Positions 33,970-44,700 of a DNA stretch of 64,000 nt are shown here, in pieces. A program made the translations under genes and the position numbers. The first letter of the stretch is position 1. The number at the start of each line of letters is the position of its first letter. The stretch spans positions 186,001 through 250,000 of the forward strand of contig NZ_JABULX010000002.1 of the NCBI RefSeq assembly GCF_013328345.1. The letters run 5' to 3'. The notes below the pieces were generated by a model. It was not told the DNA's origin, did no database searches, and saw only the letters and a program-made list of their open reading frames with translations. This DNA is from Marinifaba aquimaris. GTDB lineage: Bacteria > Pseudomonadota > Gammaproteobacteria > Enterobacterales > Alteromonadaceae.

Positions 33970-35630
33970 CCCACTTCTTTAGCCCGATAACCAGGAATTG
34001 CAGATAAGTCGACTTTATCTATCTGGAATGGCTTTAAAAATATCTCAGCAAACTTCAAGTAAATTTCACTTTCGATAAACAGGTCAAATAGATCTGGGTC
34101 AATGTGATTATCTAATTTCATAAAACCAAGAATTTTTAAACACTCAGAAAGCGTTTTAGCCTCTTTGTAAGGCCTGTCTGAAGCAGTGAGGGCTTCAAAA
34201 ATATCAGCGATGGCCATCATCCTTGCCGGAACAGACATCTGTTCACGTGTTAACCCTTTTGGATAACCAGTACCATCCATTTTCTCATGGTGCCCACCTG
34301 CGTATTCAGGTACATTTTGAAGGTGTTTTGGAAAAGGTAGCGCATCGAGCATATCAATACTTATCGTGATGTGCTTATTGATGATTTGTCTTTCTTTTTC
34401 ATTCAAAGTGCCTTTGGCAATGCTGAGGTTAGTGATCAGGTCTTGATCTAAAATTGCCTGCCTCTGCTCTTGAATCTCTATTTGATATTTTTCAGCAATA
34501 GTGTAAACCCTACGCTGCGCTTTTTCCGACATAAACTCACTACCGATATTGCTTTGTATTAAAAACAATAAATCATCGTCTAATTGGCGCAATGCCGCTT
34601 GATACTCAGTGAATCGTTCAGCGGGTGCAATCTCACCATTTTTAAGCATCGTCAGTTCAGTTTGTAAGTGCTGAATTTTCATGTCTCGTTTGGCAATTTC
34701 AAAACGAGCGACCACATAATCAATGCGATCAAATACCGTTTCAAGTTTAGTCGCTTTGTCCATGACATATTCAGGCGTGGCAATTTTTCCACAGTCGTGA
34801 AGCCAGGCCGCAATATTTAACTCATACATATCAGCTTCATTCATGGAAAAGTCTGCAAATGGGCCTTCTTTGGCTTCATTGGCCGCTTGCGCCAACATCA
34901 TAGTAATTTCAGGTACCCTGCGGCAATGACCACCTGTATAGGGCGACTTTTCATCGATTGAGTGAGCTAACAATTTAGTAAAAGAGCGAAATAGGCCTTC
35001 CATTTCATCAATCAAACCGCGGTTTGTTAAAGCAACCGCAGCTTGGGAAGCCAAAGCTACAACAACCCGTTCAACTTGTTCACTAAACGCTATTATTTCA
35101 TCATCTTGCTGCGCATTGATAAGCTGGAGTACCCCGTTTAAATCACCTTCGTGGTTGGTCATCGGGATAGTCAAAACAGATTGAGTACGATAACCTATTT
35201 TGGCATCCATTTGTTTGGCTAACGTCATGTCAAAGCCGTCAAATGGCTGATAGGCATCAGGGATATTAATCACTTGATTGGTATTAGCGGCGAAAGCAAC
35301 TAAGGCAGAATGGTTTTCTCTACCGTCGATAGTAAGAGGAATTTCTGGAAACGGGATCGTATTACCACTACTACCCCCCATATACATACCTAACGTATTA
35401 TTGATTAACGTCTCAAATTTTAGTTCTTTATTAGCAGTGACTGAATAAATAGTACCACCATCGGCATGAGTGATGCGCTGTGCTGTTGTGAGGATTTTTT
35501 CTAGTAACTTAGTGGTATCTTGCTCAGCAGAAAGCGCAATTCCGACGTCGATCATTTGCTCCATTTGATCGAGAATTTCACTCCGGCTTTCACTGCCTAT
35601 TACATGATTAAAAGTACTGCCTGTTTTCAT
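33966..35630 (-). CDS. GAF and HD-GYP domain protein (cyclic-dinucleotide phosphodiesterase-like)
   Basis: 554 residues, cytoplasmic. GAF domain about 30-195 (TAQRITHADGGTIYSV, LTIPMTNHEGDLNGVLQLI). HD-GYP half: HCRRVPEI helix, HDCGKIATPEYV (HD about residue 277) and HHEKMDGTGYPKG (about 440). Between HD and GYP there are about 110 extra, charged helical residues (RFEIAKRDMKIQHLQTELT and onward), a likely coiled coil. Canonical HD-GYP enzymes hydrolyse c-di-GMP; metal residues look present. It is the last gene of the six-gene operon, 28 bases after the cyclase, and a GAF domain could bind the cyclase product. Confidence 0.88.
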   Translation of the reverse strand: MKTGSTFNHVIGSESRSEILDQMEQMIDVGIALSAEQDTTKLLEKILTTAQRITHADGGTIYSVTANKELKFETLINNTLGMYMGGSSGNTIPFPEIPLTIDGRENHSALVAFAANTNQVINIPDAYQPFDGFDMTLAKQMDAKIGYRTQSVLTIPMTNHEGDLNGVLQLINAQQDDEIIAFSEQVERVVVALASQAAVALTNRGLIDEMEGLFRSFTKLLAHSIDEKSPYTGGHCRRVPEITMMLAQAANEAKEGPFADFSMNEADMYELNIAAWLHDCGKIATPEYVMDKATKLETVFDRIDYVVARFEIAKRDMKIQHLQTELTMLKNGEIAPAERFTEYQAALRQLDDDLLFLIQSNIGSEFMSEKAQRRVYTIAEKYQIEIQEQRQAILDQDLITNLSIAKGTLNEKERQIINKHITISIDMLDALPFPKHLQNVPEYAGGHHEKMDGTGYPKGLTREQMSVPARMMAIADIFEALTASDRPYKEAKTLSECLKILGFMKLDNHIDPDLFDLFIESEIYLKFAEIFLKPFQIDKVDLSAIPGYRAKEVG

Positions 35631-35658
35631 TAATCTTTGTTCTCAATCTTCCTGGCGA

Positions 35659-37869
35659 TTATTTTTCAGTATGAATAAATACACCATTCCAGTGCTCGGA
35701 AATATCAGCCTGTTTTAATTGGCAAATACGCTCTTTATACAGATTATAGAGCTTAGTACCCGGGTAATTGTCAGATAATTTGTTAAATTCGATTTCAGCA
35801 CTATGCCAATCTTGTTCAAGGTATGCTTGATATGCTTTTGAATACTGTTCAAGTTCCAACTTTTGACTATCAGTTAGTTCCTTTTTTTCAGCCAATGGTT
35901 GATAAACCTTAGTTGCAATATCTTTACCTTTCACTTTTACTTGGTCAACTAACATAAATTCATATGTGTCCTGTGCTAGCTGTTTGGTATTTTCTCCGAC
36001 TAGAATCTCTACCCCATAAAACTTGGTTAAACTCTCTAATCGGCTAGCTAAGTTAACCGCATCGCCTAACACTGTATATGCGCGTCGAAACTCCGAGCCC
36101 ATATCACCGACATTCATCTCTCCAGAATTGATACCAATACCGATAGCAATTGCAGGTAAATCTTCTTTTATCAGTTCTTGATTCAGATTTTCGGTCACCT
36201 CAAGCATCTTAAAAGCCGTTTGAATGGCATTGGTGGCATGCTTAGGGTCATCTATAGGCGCTCCCCAAAACGCCATCACCATATCCCCAACATATTTATC
36301 AATGGTGCCCTGATAAGATAAGATGGTTTTAGTAATGGGTGAAAAATAACGATTGAGATATAGCTTTAAATCATTAGCACTCATATTTTCTGATAAGTCG
36401 GTAAAACCTCGTATATCGCTAAAGAGAACGGAAAGTGTTTTACGTTCACCGGCAAGTGAAATACTGTCCGGAGATGCCAGCATTTTATCTATATGAGCAG
36501 GCGGTACATATTGATCAAACATGCCTTTAATACGTTTGCGTTGGCTAGATTCATTAAAAAAGCCAACGGCTATATTCATCAGTGATAACAAAACACACAA
36601 TAAAATGACAGTAGTTAATGGCAAAGAGAGTTTGGCCTGAGTCCATAAGTGATAATTAATAAGTAAACTGATCATTAATAAACAGCTTCCCCAAAAGGCC
36701 ATTTTTTTAGGGCCGAGCCCCGGCATGACAAGCGCCATGATGACGCCAAAAAGCAGTAAATAACTGACAATTAGCCAATCAGCCATATCTGGCTGAAAAG
36801 AAAACAGATCAGGGTTAAGTAAGCCTTCAATAACATTTGCGTGGATCTCTACACCTGGGTATTGAATTCCAACGGGCGTTGCCCTCAAATCAGCAAGGCC
36901 AACGGCTGATGTGCCCACGAGCACAATGGCATCAGTGAGTAGGTCTTGTGGGATATTTTGCTGTAGAACATCGGTTGCAGAGATATAGGGGAAGCTATTT
37001 CGCGGTCCACGATAAGGAACAATGACCCGACCATGTTGATCAGTTTCTATATTTTGTCCATTAAAATTAAGACTTAGTAAATGATACCAACCTTGATAAG
37101 GCTCTACGTTTACTTTAATTTCATCTGCCAACGAGTAAATTCGAGCAACTTCAAGGGCGAGTGAAGGATAAAGCTGCTCTTGATATTGAACAAACAAAGC
37201 AGCCCGGCGAATAAAACCATCTCTATCGGGTACAGAGTTAATAAACCCTTCGCCTTGAGCCGATGGTTTAAAAGTATCAACGCTACCTATATATCCATCA
37301 AATGGCAAAGCGGTAATGCGAGCCTGATCGACCTCAGTTTGCACTGCTACAATCGATACTGGGGGTATGCCATTAGTATAAGCAGCATCTTGTTCAAATA
37401 ACGCCCCTAGGACCACATCACCCTGAGCAATACTAGCCGCAAACCGACTATCCGGATCGACCTGCTGTTTAACGGCTAACCAAGTTTCATCATTGTGATT
37501 AGGAAAATAAGCTTCCAGTTGGTTAAGCGGATTTAATTCAGGTTCAGAAAAGAGCACATCAAAACCAATTACTATTGCACCAGCATCAAGTAAGTTCTCA
37601 ACCAATGTCGCGGTTTTAGCTCGACTCCAGGGCCAACGGCCTTCGACTTTAAAACTCGCTTCATCTAAATCTACGATAACAATTTTAGGATCTGTATACT
37701 CAGGGCGAAGATGTAAGCTCAGCTTGAGTCTGGCATCATAAAGTAAGCCGTCAAGTCTTTCGAGAACGCCTTTGACTGCTGAGTTTGGCGGGGCCAGTTG
37801 GATAAAGACTAAACTTAAAACCAGAAACAAGCCTGCAATTTGCCTTTTGCCGAGCCAGTTTATGCGCAT
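35659..37869 (-). CDS. CHASE2-domain class III adenylate cyclase
   Basis: 736 residues. N-terminal span (about 8-27), periplasmic CHASE2 sensor (about 35-340: DPKIVIVDLDEASFKVEGRW, FDVLFSEPE), three membrane spans (about 360-440), then the catalytic domain (about 475-660). Both metal Asp residues are present (FSDIRGF and GDMVMAFWGAP). The Lys in TIDKYVGD and the AYTVLGDAVNLASRLE segment point to ATP rather than GTP as substrate. A C-terminal helical piece (about 690-730) resembles a TPR hairpin. It is in the signalling operon, 3 bases after the MBL gene stop. The ligand of CHASE2 is unknown. Confidence 0.93.
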   Translation of the reverse strand: MRINWLGKRQIAGLFLVLSLVFIQLAPPNSAVKGVLERLDGLLYDARLKLSLHLRPEYTDPKIVIVDLDEASFKVEGRWPWSRAKTATLVENLLDAGAIVIGFDVLFSEPELNPLNQLEAYFPNHNDETWLAVKQQVDPDSRFAASIAQGDVVLGALFEQDAAYTNGIPPVSIVAVQTEVDQARITALPFDGYIGSVDTFKPSAQGEGFINSVPDRDGFIRRAALFVQYQEQLYPSLALEVARIYSLADEIKVNVEPYQGWYHLLSLNFNGQNIETDQHGRVIVPYRGPRNSFPYISATDVLQQNIPQDLLTDAIVLVGTSAVGLADLRATPVGIQYPGVEIHANVIEGLLNPDLFSFQPDMADWLIVSYLLLFGVIMALVMPGLGPKKMAFWGSCLLMISLLINYHLWTQAKLSLPLTTVILLCVLLSLMNIAVGFFNESSQRKRIKGMFDQYVPPAHIDKMLASPDSISLAGERKTLSVLFSDIRGFTDLSENMSANDLKLYLNRYFSPITKTILSYQGTIDKYVGDMVMAFWGAPIDDPKHATNAIQTAFKMLEVTENLNQELIKEDLPAIAIGIGINSGEMNVGDMGSEFRRAYTVLGDAVNLASRLESLTKFYGVEILVGENTKQLAQDTYEFMLVDQVKVKGKDIATKVYQPLAEKKELTDSQKLELEQYSKAYQAYLEQDWHSAEIEFNKLSDNYPGTKLYNLYKERICQLKQADISEHWNGVFIHTEK

Positions 37870-37872
37870 GTG

Positions 37873-38721
37873 TTAATTATTTCCTAGAAATAGGCTCATA
37901 CCCTCTTGAGCAGCAAAAATATCAACTTGTCCATTTTGTTGAGCAACAGTTTTTTTTAATTCCAGCTCAATTTTTTCTAATGTGTGATCATCTCTGGTGT
38001 GGTCGTGACTGTATAAAGCGCAATGCTTAACCTTTGAAGCTACTGCTAAATCAAGTGCCTGAGTTGTTAAACTATGCCCCCAACCGTGTTTTAACGGTAG
38101 ATCAGCTTGAGTGTATTGCCCATCATGGATAAGTAAATCAGCCCCTTTTACAAATTCAACCCATTCATCAAAACCAGTTTCTTTGTGCTCAGGTGGGTAC
38201 AATTCATTATCCGTCACATAAGCTAGTTTTGTGCCATTTTCTTCAATCAAATACGCGGAGCCAGAGCCTGGATGATTCATTTTTTTACGAGTGATCGTGG
38301 CACTACCCAATTGCCAACTAGCTATTGATTCAGGGCGCTTTTCGATAGTGATATTAGCCAATAAGGCTTGTCTATCGACGGGGAACCAAGAACCCGACAT
38401 CTGATTCAAAATGGCTTCGGGTTCATCTGGAGAGGTTAAACCCGGTGTTATTGTGATATTCCGACCCACTTGAAATGCAGGAGTGAAAAAAGGAAAACCT
38501 TGGATGTGATCCCAATGGTTATGTGACAGTAACAAATGCAAGTTATCGAGCTTGGGCGCTAGTACTTGTCCTAGCTTTTTAATTCCCGTACCTGAATCCA
38601 AAATCAGATGAGTTTTATCAGATAATTGAACATGCACACAGGCGGTATTCCCACCATATTTAGCATATTCAGCGCCAGGTGCCGGGGTCGACCCCCTTAC
38701 ACCATAAAACGTAACTTGCAT
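37873..38721 (-). CDS. MBL-fold metallo-hydrolase
   Basis: 282 residues, cytoplasmic (no signal). The metal site is LSHNHWDHIQGFPFF (HxHxDH), with VTDNELYPPE, LLIHDGQYT, KHGWGHSLT and LYSHDHTRDD giving further metal ligands. N-terminus VTFYGVRGSTPAPG is typical of the PF12706 group that includes class-II cAMP phosphodiesterase-like and PhnP-like enzymes. In the operon it lies 3 bases before a cyclase, so a cyclic nucleotide phosphodiesterase is the attractive guess; other phosphodiester substrates remain possible. Confidence 0.85.
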   Translation of the reverse strand: MQVTFYGVRGSTPAPGAEYAKYGGNTACVHVQLSDKTHLILDSGTGIKKLGQVLAPKLDNLHLLLSHNHWDHIQGFPFFTPAFQVGRNITITPGLTSPDEPEAILNQMSGSWFPVDRQALLANITIEKRPESIASWQLGSATITRKKMNHPGSGSAYLIEENGTKLAYVTDNELYPPEHKETGFDEWVEFVKGADLLIHDGQYTQADLPLKHGWGHSLTTQALDLAVASKVKHCALYSHDHTRDDHTLEKIELELKKTVAQQNGQVDIFAAQEGMSLFLGNN

Positions 38722-38742
38722 TTAATTTCCTTACGCACTTAC

Positions 38743-41700
38743 TTAACTGACTTTTACTGTGTAGGTTTTCGTTGTTGCATTGCCTTCACTGTCAGTAACC
38801 GTGACTGTGATGCCATACATACCTGGGCTTTGGTTATCAGTGTAAGTAAAACTCACACTGCTACCTTTTTGACCATCTAAACCATCTACAACACCGCCAT
38901 CTACGCCAACTAAAGACCATGTGAGTTCATTGTTGTCTGAATCAAGGTCAAAAGCTTCAAGGTTGATAGTAATCGCTACACCATCATCCATATCAGCAAT
39001 ATCATTTGTATTAGATGTGGTTATATCGGGTTTAAATTGTGAGCTCAGAGCGTATTTAACCGAATATGGAGTGCTGTCAGCATTGGAAGAAGAGCCTGCT
39101 AAATACAACGCATTGCCCACGGTTCTTAAAGCGGTAAATTCAATATTAGTATTTGCAACCGAATCGAGGAATAGTCCTTGATCAGCAAAATTAGTATTGA
39201 TTGAACCGTCTTGATTTAAATAGAGAACGAGACCACTTTTAATTGAATCAAGTTCATCTCGACCCCAACCTGCCAAAATAACACTGCCATCGAGTTGAAG
39301 TTCAATATCCTGCCAAACACTGACTAATCGGTTGTTAAGCGATGATGTTAAAGTATCAAAAGAAATTTGCCCTGTGCCTGCCCAATTGCTATCAAGTAAA
39401 CCCGCATCGGTATAGACATGAGCTAAACCAAACTGGCCACCTTCATCTTCACTATAACCAACTGCTAAAATGGAATTGTCACTGCGTAGCACGATTCTAG
39501 AGTAAGCTTCAGAAAAAGCATTTTCGTTGTTATTGAACAACTGGTAACCCTGTGTTCCAGCAGTATTGAAGCCTGTTTTGTCCAAAGTAGGTACTGACAT
39601 ATCAATTCTGGCAATAACGGCTTGTCTGCTACCACCCGAGTTGATTGAACCTGCAATCACTAACTTGCCATTGGCATCAATGAGCATATCATTAACGTTC
39701 AATTGATCATCAGATGATGAACCAGTGCCATCTATATTGATATTAAAGTCAAGTGTAGAGTTACCACTGAACGGCGAGTACGCGGAACCATCTGCAGCAA
39801 CAGCATTGAATTCAACAGTGTCCGTCGTCGAATCATAAGCAGCAATAAAAATATTACCTGTAGCGTCTCGATAAAGTCGGCCAACTGCGGCATATGGTCC
39901 TGTGGTAAATATCGTCCTACCCGATGAGTTAAAGCTCGTATCAAGCTCCCCTGATGCTAATAACTTCTCCAGCACAAGATCTGTGCTATCTCGTAGTATC
40001 AGTGTAAAGGTATTACCTGAATCATCAGCAATGGAATCAAGAACCACTAAAGAGCTAGCCCCTCTAACAAGGTTATCACTATAAGTGACAACACCAGACT
40101 CCCCTTTACTCACATCGGGAAGTCCTGATGCTGTAAGATAATTATTAAAACCTTGAATGCTAAAAAAGCTTGTCACATCTCCGGCAAATGAAATAGAACC
40201 ATCACTAGATATATTAGGTTGGATATTCTTTTCATCCGCAATTTGTTGACTGTTAAACACAAAACCATCCCCACCAAATGCAGTAACTAGATCACCATTT
40301 ACATCTTGCTTAGCAATTCCTACAAACCGGTCTTCCGAATAGCTTCCGTTAAAACCAGACATAGAATAAATGTTACCAAGGCCATCGGTAGCTAAAGAGG
40401 AACCATATTGTGTTGTATTATCGTCATAGAAATCATTAATTCTAACGCCATCTCCAATACCAGAATTCCAATTCGTATCAAGTAAACCGGAAGCAGTTTG
40501 TTTTGCAACAAATGTCTTATTGTTAGAATCTGTATAAACAACGTAGCCTGTAATAAAAATTTCATCACTGCTATTAACGATCATTTCTTTTGAGTAAATC
40601 TTAGTGCTATTAAAACCGATATAAGTGAAGTCAGTTGGTGCTATTTCACCAAATCCGCCGCTTATACCAAAAGTATTATCAACGTCACCATTGTATTCAA
40701 ATCGACGTATTTTCGATTTAGAGTCAGTGTCTTGAGCATTTAAAATCAGCCGCCCGTCAGACTGAATGGCAATAGAAGGGTTAGATAAGGTACCGAGCTG
40801 TATGATGCCATCACCAGAGCCATCTGATAAAGGGTCATTCCATTCGGAGTCAAGAACACCAGCACTGGTTAAGCGGAAGAGGTATCTAGAACTTCCCCCT
40901 TTACCAGCAATAACTACCTTCCCTCTGAGTGAAGCATTAATGTGATCATTGGGATAAGCTAAAATATCAACTGCATTTTCATTTGATTCACTGAGTGCAT
41001 TGATTTCCCTAGAAAACACCTCTGTCCCATTCGCTTGATAGAAGGCACCTACATAATAATTTTTATTAAGAGAAGCATCACGCGATTGACCCGATACATA
41101 TATCAGATCGTTCTCTAAATAGACAGAATGAAGAATGTTGGAATTATTTGTATTAAACTGAAATTCTTTGTATCCATCATTATCAAAACTGGTATCCAGT
41201 TGACCTGTTACTAAATCAATTTTAGTAATTAGAAAGTTATAGATATTGTCCGCATCGTATGTATACCCTACCGCAAATGCGTGGGTACTATTGACTGCAA
41301 TTGCTTGAAATTGTGCTCCGTCAGCCTTTGAAAAATCACTAGAGAAAATTCCTTTGTTAGCAAAAGATGTATCAACACTACCATCCTGATTATAACGAAC
41401 TAAATTTGCTATCGCCTTAGTCCCATTAGGGTGACTAGATATAACTAGTGGTTTGTTATCATCTTGAATAGCGATTTGTTTTCTTTGAAACGCAGCATTA
41501 CGATTTGCAAGATCTGCAATATAAGTTTCACCTAGTGCTCGGCCTGATAGACCGTAACTCGTATCGAGTGTCAATGCTTGAACTTGAGTTGCACTTAATA
41601 AATTAATGGTCATTACAGCTGTCGCTGAATTAACACCATCACTAACCTTGATATTAAGCGTAAAACTTGGGTTATCCGCTACGGTAAGCTTAATATTATT

Positions 41701-44700
41701 GGCAACTTTCACATCACCATTTACATCGATAAAGAAAGTATTATCAGTATTACCACTGGTAATTTCCCAGATGTAATTAGTCGCTTGATTGAAGTTATCG
41801 ACCACCAATGAGCCCACGACAGTATTAACCGATTGTAGCTCGTAAATTTCAAACGTCGCAGGCAATAAACCAACTGGCTCATAAACATCGGTTAACTGAA
41901 CTTGATAAATTGCATCACCTGCTCTTTCATTGATATCAGAAACTTCAACGGTCAGATCAATTGTCGGAGACGTTTCATAATCGAGTAAACTTGAATCGAC
42001 AACAGATATCTCCCCCGTAGTAACATTAATGGTAAAAGCTCCATTCACAGTACTTGCGACAATGTCGTAAAAAACTTCGCCGCCTTCAGGGTCAACAGCA
42101 GGAACGGTTCCAACAATGGTGCCATTTGCCGAATTTTCTGCTATGGACGAACTTGCACCTGTCCATATCGGTGCTTCATTAACATCTGTTATATCAACTC
42201 TCAAAAAGACGGTGCCATGCATATTTGGCGTACCAGAGTCAGTCGCTTTAACTGTTAAACCATAGCTATTGGTTGTTTCAAAGTCTAAGTTGGTAGTATC
42301 AGCAACGGTTATTTGGCCATTAGTATCAATTGCAAAGATACCGTCATCATTGCCAGATAGCAGTTCCCAAGTCACTATTTGTCCGGGGTCTTGATCGGTA
42401 AAAGTAACCTGCGTCACTAGATCAGCAACTTGTGCACTTTCTGCAATACTGGTATTGCTTGCAGTCAATTCAGGTGCATCATTAGCATCTGTAATAGTGA
42501 TGGTAAGAGAAAGGGAATCGGTTAATGCTGGCGTTGCAGAATCTGCTACTTGTAATGTTAATGAATAACTAGTTGTTGTTTCAAAATCAAGCTGACTTGC
42601 ATCATTAACACTTAACACACCATTACTGTTTATAGCAAAAATATTCGTATCATTACCGCTCGTGATACTGAATGTGTGAGAATCTGACGAATCGGGGTCA
42701 GTCACGGTTAGGGTTGTGACGAAGTCGCCATTTGCAGCATTTTCAGCAATGCTAGCATTACTACCTGTTAACGACGGAGCATCATTTATGTTTTGCAAAC
42801 TGATAGTCACTACTTCACTGGTACTTAAATTTGGTGAGCCAGAGTCTGTGACTGTGATCGTGAGTTCTCTTGATGCCTCAGTAGAAAAGTCAATTTGATT
42901 AGTATCTTGTATTGAGATAACACCAGCTGCATCAATACTAAACACGTTATTATCGTCACCTGCTGTAATAGTAAAAGTATGAGTATCTGCTTGATCAGCA
43001 TCAGTAACCGTTGCAGTGGTAACAGTAGAACCCAGCACAGCATTTTCAGCCAACGTTGCATTATTCACAGTTAAAACAGGGCGATTATTGGTTAATACCA
43101 AGTTAACCGTAATAACTGCGGTATCACTTTCACTTTGGCTATCTGAGACTTTAACGGTAACAGTAATTGGCAAAGATTGAGTAAAATCGATTAAGTTCGG
43201 GTCGTTAAGTACCAATTGACCTTGATTATCAATTAAGAAAATGCCACCAGCGTTACCCGATTCAATAGAAAAAGTCTGCGTATCGTTACTATCAGGGTCA
43301 GTGACAGACACAGTGGTAACCACAAAGCCTGGGGCTGCATCAGATTGTGTCAAGTTAACCGTTGCATCTGTTATAACAGGTGCAGTATTGGTATTAACAA
43401 CACTAATATCAAAAGCACTCAGACTTGCTTGTGCCTGAGCACTATCTGTTACTGTAATAACTATACCCTGATAATCACCTTCAACAGCTTGTCCAGATAA
43501 GGTACCTGTCGCAGTATCAAAACTTGCCCAACTAGGTAAGTTAGTAATTGATAGTGTTAAGGTGTCATTATCTATATCTTGGACTGTTGGTGTAAATGTG
43601 TAGAACTCTCGTTCATCAATCTGTGTTGTTGGTGTTCCAGATATAGTTGGAGCATCATTTACAGGGTTAACCGTTACTTGAATGACAGCACTTGACTGCC
43701 TACCTAACGAGTCTTCAATGGTATAATTGATTGAGGTAATACCATTAAAGTCAATACTCGGATCGTAAGTAATACTGCTGTCTGTAAAACTTAGTTGCCC
43801 GTTAGAAGTAGAAGCGGCAACGATAGTAAGAGTTGAAGCAGACACGTCATTATCTAAAGGTGAAATAACAACCGTCCCACCCTCATTTAAACTAGCAGTG
43901 TCATTGTTAGCAACAGTGGCAGATTCTTCAGCAATGGTAATTGCAACACTACCTTGAGCACTGAGTGTACCGTCACTGATTGAATAGCTGAAAGAATCAG
44001 TACCGACAAAAGAATTATTGGCTTGGTAGCTAAAACTGCCATCAGCAGATAGACTCAGATTCCCCTGTGTCGTATCTGATACCAAACTCACGATTAAGTT
44101 ATCTTGGTCTAAGTCTGAGTCATTAGCTAATACACCAGGTGCCGCAATAATTAAATTTTGACCTTGTGTCGTTGAATAACTGTCATCTTGTACTGCTGGG
44201 GCATCATTAATACCCGTTACACTAATTGTGACAACTGCTTGCTGAGACGCTTGCAGTTCATTAGTAACCTGATAAGTAAAGGTATCATTACCAAAAAAGT
44301 CAGGTTTGGGTGTATAGGTAAAACTACCATCAGCGTTAAAGAACAAACTACCATTTACCGGTTGTGTTGTGACGCTCGCTTCTGGGGCGGTTAATTTAGC
44401 TACATCATCGTTAGCCAATACACCTTGAACCAAATTGACCACTAAATCATTATCTTCATCTACCTGATAGCTATCAGCTATTAGACTGAAGCTAATATCT
44501 TGACCTGCAATATTGATAGTGGCAGTGGCATTTGAGCTTGCTCCTTGGCTATCAAAAACTCGATAGTCAAAACTTACACTTGTTTCTTCAAGTGGCTGGG
44601 CATCAATAGTGAAACTAAAACTACCATCGCTGTTTAACGACACTGAGCCAAATTCTGGGTTAGAAATAACCGATGTATCAAGTGTTAATGCTTGTGTTTC

